Assembly (NCBI RefSeq): GCF_938017705.1 | Contig: NZ_CALIIS010000169.1 | Coordinates: 1 to 8,013, forward strand | Reading direction: 5' to 3' | Source: an uncultured Campylobacter sp. | GTDB taxonomy: Bacteria > Campylobacterota > Campylobacteria > Campylobacterales > Campylobacteraceae | Length of the DNA stretch: 8,013 bases | Shown here: in pieces, positions 5,240-8,013 of the stretch | Position numbering within the stretch: the stretch's first letter is position 1 | Layout: every line of letters begins with the position of its first letter | The notes under the pieces: model-generated | The model's input: the letters and a program-made list of their open reading frames with translations, nothing else | Told to the model about the DNA's origin: nothing | The model's database searches: none | Translations under genes and position numbers: made by a program

Positions 5240-7966
5240 ATGATTGTCGGTTTTTGGGCCTGTAAGCCATGTAAAAGCGGCGCAGGCCGCAATTATTCCG
5301 CTTCCGTAAAAGGCGAGAAATCCACTCAAAATCGCTGCGGGGGGGGGCTTGCACGCTCCTTAATAGTCGCGGCGTGTCTTTGCGGCCTAAGCGTCGCGCA
5401 GGATTCGTCTGAAAATAACGCAACCAGAAGCGTTGTTACCAAAGAAGGCTCGGAGGCACGAAGCTCGGCTGCTACGACAAATAGTTATAAATTTCCCGAA
5501 ATAGTAGTTGTCGGCAACATTGACTCTAGCCTGACGAGCGTCGGCGATAGCTATGGCGGTACGCAAAAAATAAGCAGGACGATGATCGAGTCGATGCCTA
5601 GCGGCAACGGCGACTTCGTGCAGCTTTTGCGTACCAATCCAAATGTGCAATTCAGCTCCACAAACCGCCAGAGCACGACGCTAGGCGAGATCAGCCCCGC
5701 AAATATCAGTATCAACGGCGCGAAGTATTGGCAAAACAACTTTATGCTTGACGGCGCGAATATGAATAACGATCTCGATCCCGCTAGAAACCCCGGCGGC
5801 AATCCTACGCGCTTTTCGGCGTTTGATACGATGAATTCCGTCTCGCAAGGTATGGCGATCGATAGCGATTTCTTACGAAGCGTCGAGGTGCACGATAGCG
5901 GCATCTCCGCCAAATACGGCGGATTTACCGGCGGCGTAGTGGAGGCTAAGACGCGAGATCCGCGCGCGGGCTTTCACGGCAAGTTTTCGATGCAGCACAC
6001 CGAGGATAGCTGGACTAGATACCATATCTACGGCGATGAGCAAAACTTTGAAAACTCCGCTACGCCGCTAAATCAGCCGAGATTTGATAAGTGGATCACG
6101 AGGTTAAATTTAGAGGGCACCGTTACCGAGGATCTGGGCTTGATGTTCGGCTACACCAACACTAGAAGTAAAATTCCGCTCAAGGCCTACGACAGAAGAT
6201 ACAACGCCGATACGACCATCACCGAGCGAGTTCAGAGGCGAAATATTGACAACTACTTCCTAAAGGCGCTCTGGTATGCAAGCGACCGCCTAACTATCAC
6301 GCCGAGCGTAACCTACGCGCCCGAGCGAAACAAGATGTTTAACGACCACATCAAGGACTCCTACGCCGATATGAAATCGGGCGGTTTAAATTTAGCGCTT
6401 AAAACCGACTACGACGGCGATTTTGCTAGATTTAATCAAATTTTATCCTACAGCAAGCTCGAGAGTTCGCGCGATGCGGAGAATGAATATTACAGGGCTT
6501 GGCAATACTCAAACGTAAAGAATTGGGGCGGTAAATTTTTATCTGCTGCGGCAATGGAAGGCGGCTATGGGGATCTCGATCAGACGCAAAAGAGCTTTTC
6601 ATACAACGCAGATCTGGAGTTTAACGAATTTGATCTCGGCGGCAGCAAGCATAGATTTATCACTGGCTTTGAGTTTAAAAAGCAAGAGGCTAAATTTAAC
6701 GTAAGAAAAGAATTTATGACCGCCAGCCGACCGGCATCGCTACCTGCGGGCGTAAATGCTTGCGATCCGAATGACGAGCTCTGTTCGATAGACGATTCTT
6801 TTGCGAGGTTCGGCAGCAGCGGCCAGTTTCTTACGCAGAAAAGCTATTACAAGGGCAATACCAAGGTAGATATGAAGAGCTTGGCGGTTTATCTGGAGGA
6901 TGAGATAAAAATCGGCGATCTTACCTTGCGACCTGGCGTAAGATTAAGTAGGGACGATTATATGAAGCAAACGACTGCGGCGCCGAGATTTAACAGCTAC
7001 TACGATATTTTCGGCGACGGCGATTCGATCCTTAGCTTCGGTGCAAACCGCTACTACGGGCGCAATCTCTTTACCTACAAATTAAGAGAAGGTCGAGAGG
7101 GTCTCGCCACTACCTACACGCGCCCGCGCAATGCCTATACTCAAAACTGGACGCAACTGCCAAAAGACCCGTCTCTAACTAAATTTAATGAGCTAAAGGT
7201 GCCTTATGAGGATGAGCTGGTATTCGGGGCAAAGCAAAAGCTCGGGAATTTCGAGTTTTTCGGCAAATATGTAAGCCGCAAGGGCAGGGATCAGATCATC
7301 AAATCTACGCGAAGAGATCTAGGTCTAGCGCCGAATCCGAACTACCAAAACAACTATCAAACCTTTACTAATGACGGCAGAAGCGAAAATAAAATTTTAA
7401 CCTTCGGCGTTAAAACGATCGATGATTATGAGGCCTTCGGTACGCTAAACGGCTTTGAGCTGGGCTTTGAGCATATCAGAATGAAGACTAATAACACCAT
7501 TTATGATGAGAAGCTTGATAGAGAAATGCTTGAAGATGAAAAAATCGTCGAATACGACGGTAAGCTGATGAGGCTATCGGAGCTTCCGGCGCAGGACTAT
7601 GCGAGACCTTGGACTGCGAGCCTAAATATCATCACGAAAATTCCAAGCTACGGCATTAGCGTAAATAACTTCCTATCGTTTAAAGGCTCGCAAGAGGCGA
7701 TCGCCCGCACAGGCAAGACGCCTGCGGGCAAGTATCCTGCCAGATACGACAAATACGAAAAGGTAAATCTCGGCAAAAGCTACAGCTGGGATGCGCGCAT
7801 CGGATACGCTAAAAAGATGGCGGGCGAGGTGGAATTTTTTACGAATTTAGACATCTACAACGTCCTAAATAAGCGCAATAAAGCAAGGCTTAGCAGCGAT
7901 ACCTCGCTCGATCTAGTCTATGAGGCGGGCAGGCAGTTTTGGCTGGAAGCGGGCATTCGGTGGTAG
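5240..7966 (+). CDS. TonB-dependent outer-membrane receptor, probably phase-variable (908 aa)
   Basis: This is a full-length TonB-dependent receptor. An unusual N-terminal extension (residues 1-37) precedes a signal-peptide core, ARSLIVAACLCGLSVA, with likely cleavage after Ala53. A TonB box-like PEIVVVG is at 86-92. The plug domain spans about 95-240 and includes ISINGAKYWQNNFMLDG (156-172), NNDLDP and VEVHDSGISAKYGGFTGGVV. The remaining ~660 residues form the beta-barrel, with the late-strand motif DIYNVLNKRN (871-880) and the C-terminal strand ending in FWLEAGIRW, an aromatic end needed for barrel insertion. Cys508 and Cys515 probably form a disulfide in an extracellular loop. AAGGAG at 5229-5234, five bases before the ATG, fixes the start. 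Nine G bases encode Gly34-36; gain or loss of one base would stop translation within about 25 codons. The upstream Fur box suggests induction by iron shortage, and the preceding M16 peptidase suggests a protein or peptide cargo. The ligand is unknown; heme or siderophore uptake is the main alternative. Confidence 0.93.
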   Translation: MIVGFWACKPCKSGAGRNYSASVKGEKSTQNRCGGGLARSLIVAACLCGLSVAQDSSENNATRSVVTKEGSEARSSAATTNSYKFPEIVVVGNIDSSLTSVGDSYGGTQKISRTMIESMPSGNGDFVQLLRTNPNVQFSSTNRQSTTLGEISPANISINGAKYWQNNFMLDGANMNNDLDPARNPGGNPTRFSAFDTMNSVSQGMAIDSDFLRSVEVHDSGISAKYGGFTGGVVEAKTRDPRAGFHGKFSMQHTEDSWTRYHIYGDEQNFENSATPLNQPRFDKWITRLNLEGTVTEDLGLMFGYTNTRSKIPLKAYDRRYNADTTITERVQRRNIDNYFLKALWYASDRLTITPSVTYAPERNKMFNDHIKDSYADMKSGGLNLALKTDYDGDFARFNQILSYSKLESSRDAENEYYRAWQYSNVKNWGGKFLSAAAMEGGYGDLDQTQKSFSYNADLEFNEFDLGGSKHRFITGFEFKKQEAKFNVRKEFMTASRPASLPAGVNACDPNDELCSIDDSFARFGSSGQFLTQKSYYKGNTKVDMKSLAVYLEDEIKIGDLTLRPGVRLSRDDYMKQTTAAPRFNSYYDIFGDGDSILSFGANRYYGRNLFTYKLREGREGLATTYTRPRNAYTQNWTQLPKDPSLTKFNELKVPYEDELVFGAKQKLGNFEFFGKYVSRKGRDQIIKSTRRDLGLAPNPNYQNNYQTFTNDGRSENKILTFGVKTIDDYEAFGTLNGFELGFEHIRMKTNNTIYDEKLDREMLEDEKIVEYDGKLMRLSELPAQDYARPWTASLNIITKIPSYGISVNNFLSFKGSQEAIARTGKTPAGKYPARYDKYEKVNLGKSYSWDARIGYAKKMAGEVEFFTNLDIYNVLNKRNKARLSSDTSLDLVYEAGRQFWLEAGIRW
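5339..5347 (+). repeat. Poly-G tract (G9) in the receptor coding sequence
   Basis: Nine consecutive G bases encode codons 34-36 of the receptor, between the start codon and the signal-peptide core. With nine the frame is open (ON). With ten, translation would end at the TGA at 5410-5412; with eight, at the TAA at 5361-5363. Poly-G tracts of this length are the standard slippage sites for phase variation in Campylobacter. Confidence 0.85.
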
Positions 7967-7977
7967 CGTAAGCTAAA

Positions 7978-8012
7978 TTTGCGGAGCTTTTGAAATTCCA
8001 CGGCTCCGCAAA
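7978..8012. terminator. Strong hairpin after the receptor gene, possible terminator
   Basis: TTTGCGGAGC at 7978-7987 pairs perfectly with GCTCCGCAAA at 8003-8012 over a 15-base loop, starting 11 bases after the receptor stop codon. The bases after the stem are A, not T, as far as the window shows, so it is not a textbook intrinsic terminator. It may be a transcript-end stabiliser or a palindromic repeat. Confidence 0.45.
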
Positions 8013-8013
8013 A

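Noticed and set aside
5551..5913. Minus-strand frame of 120 codons inside the receptor gene
   Set aside because: It lies opposite the conserved plug domain; its openness reflects codon bias of the real gene.

Overview
The window looks like a chromosomal segment from a Campylobacter-type Campylobacterota bacterium, probably one of the higher-GC oral species. C. gracilis, C. rectus or C. showae are candidates, but the species is an inference. The pointers are A/T-rich runs of the AAATTTTAAA type between moderately GC-rich genes, TATAAT -10 boxes without clear -35 boxes, AAGGAG ribosome binding sites, and a long G homopolymer inside a surface-protein gene, which is a Campylobacter habit.

Left part (1-626): on the minus strand there is the 5' part of an unrecognised gene running off the window, preceded by a decayed gene with three reading-frame segments that resembles a small helix-turn-helix protein. 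A TATAAT box lies upstream. These sit on the 3' side of a tRNA-Ala(GGC) gene, the usual geometry of an island or prophage inserted at a tRNA, but no attachment repeat is visible.

RNA part (627-1439): tRNA-Ala(GGC) on minus, then on plus tRNA-Gly(GCC), tRNA-Leu(TAA), tRNA-Cys(GCA), a 51-residue entericidin-like lipoprotein gene and tRNA-Ser(TGA). The lipoprotein gene starts 20 bases after the tRNA-Cys CCA end, so it appears to be carried on a tRNA transcript.

Spacer (1440-2166): 727 bases without a convincing gene, holding several strong inverted repeats. One is a multi-helix 74-base fold at 1926-1999.

Right part (2167-8013): a periplasmic M16 zinc peptidase (913 aa, PqqL/FusC-like architecture) followed, after a 331-base spacer, by a TonB-dependent outer-membrane receptor (908 aa). 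The receptor has its own TATAAT promoter covered by a good Fur-box match, so it is probably iron-repressed. A run of nine G bases in codons 34-36 would allow on/off switching by slippage. The pairing of an M16 protease with a TonB receptor recalls the Fus system of Pectobacterium and YddB/PqqL of E. coli, in which a host ferredoxin is imported whole and cut in the periplasm to release iron. The best hypothesis for this window is therefore a phase-variable, iron-regulated protein-import and protein-cleavage system. The cargo cannot be read from the sequence.
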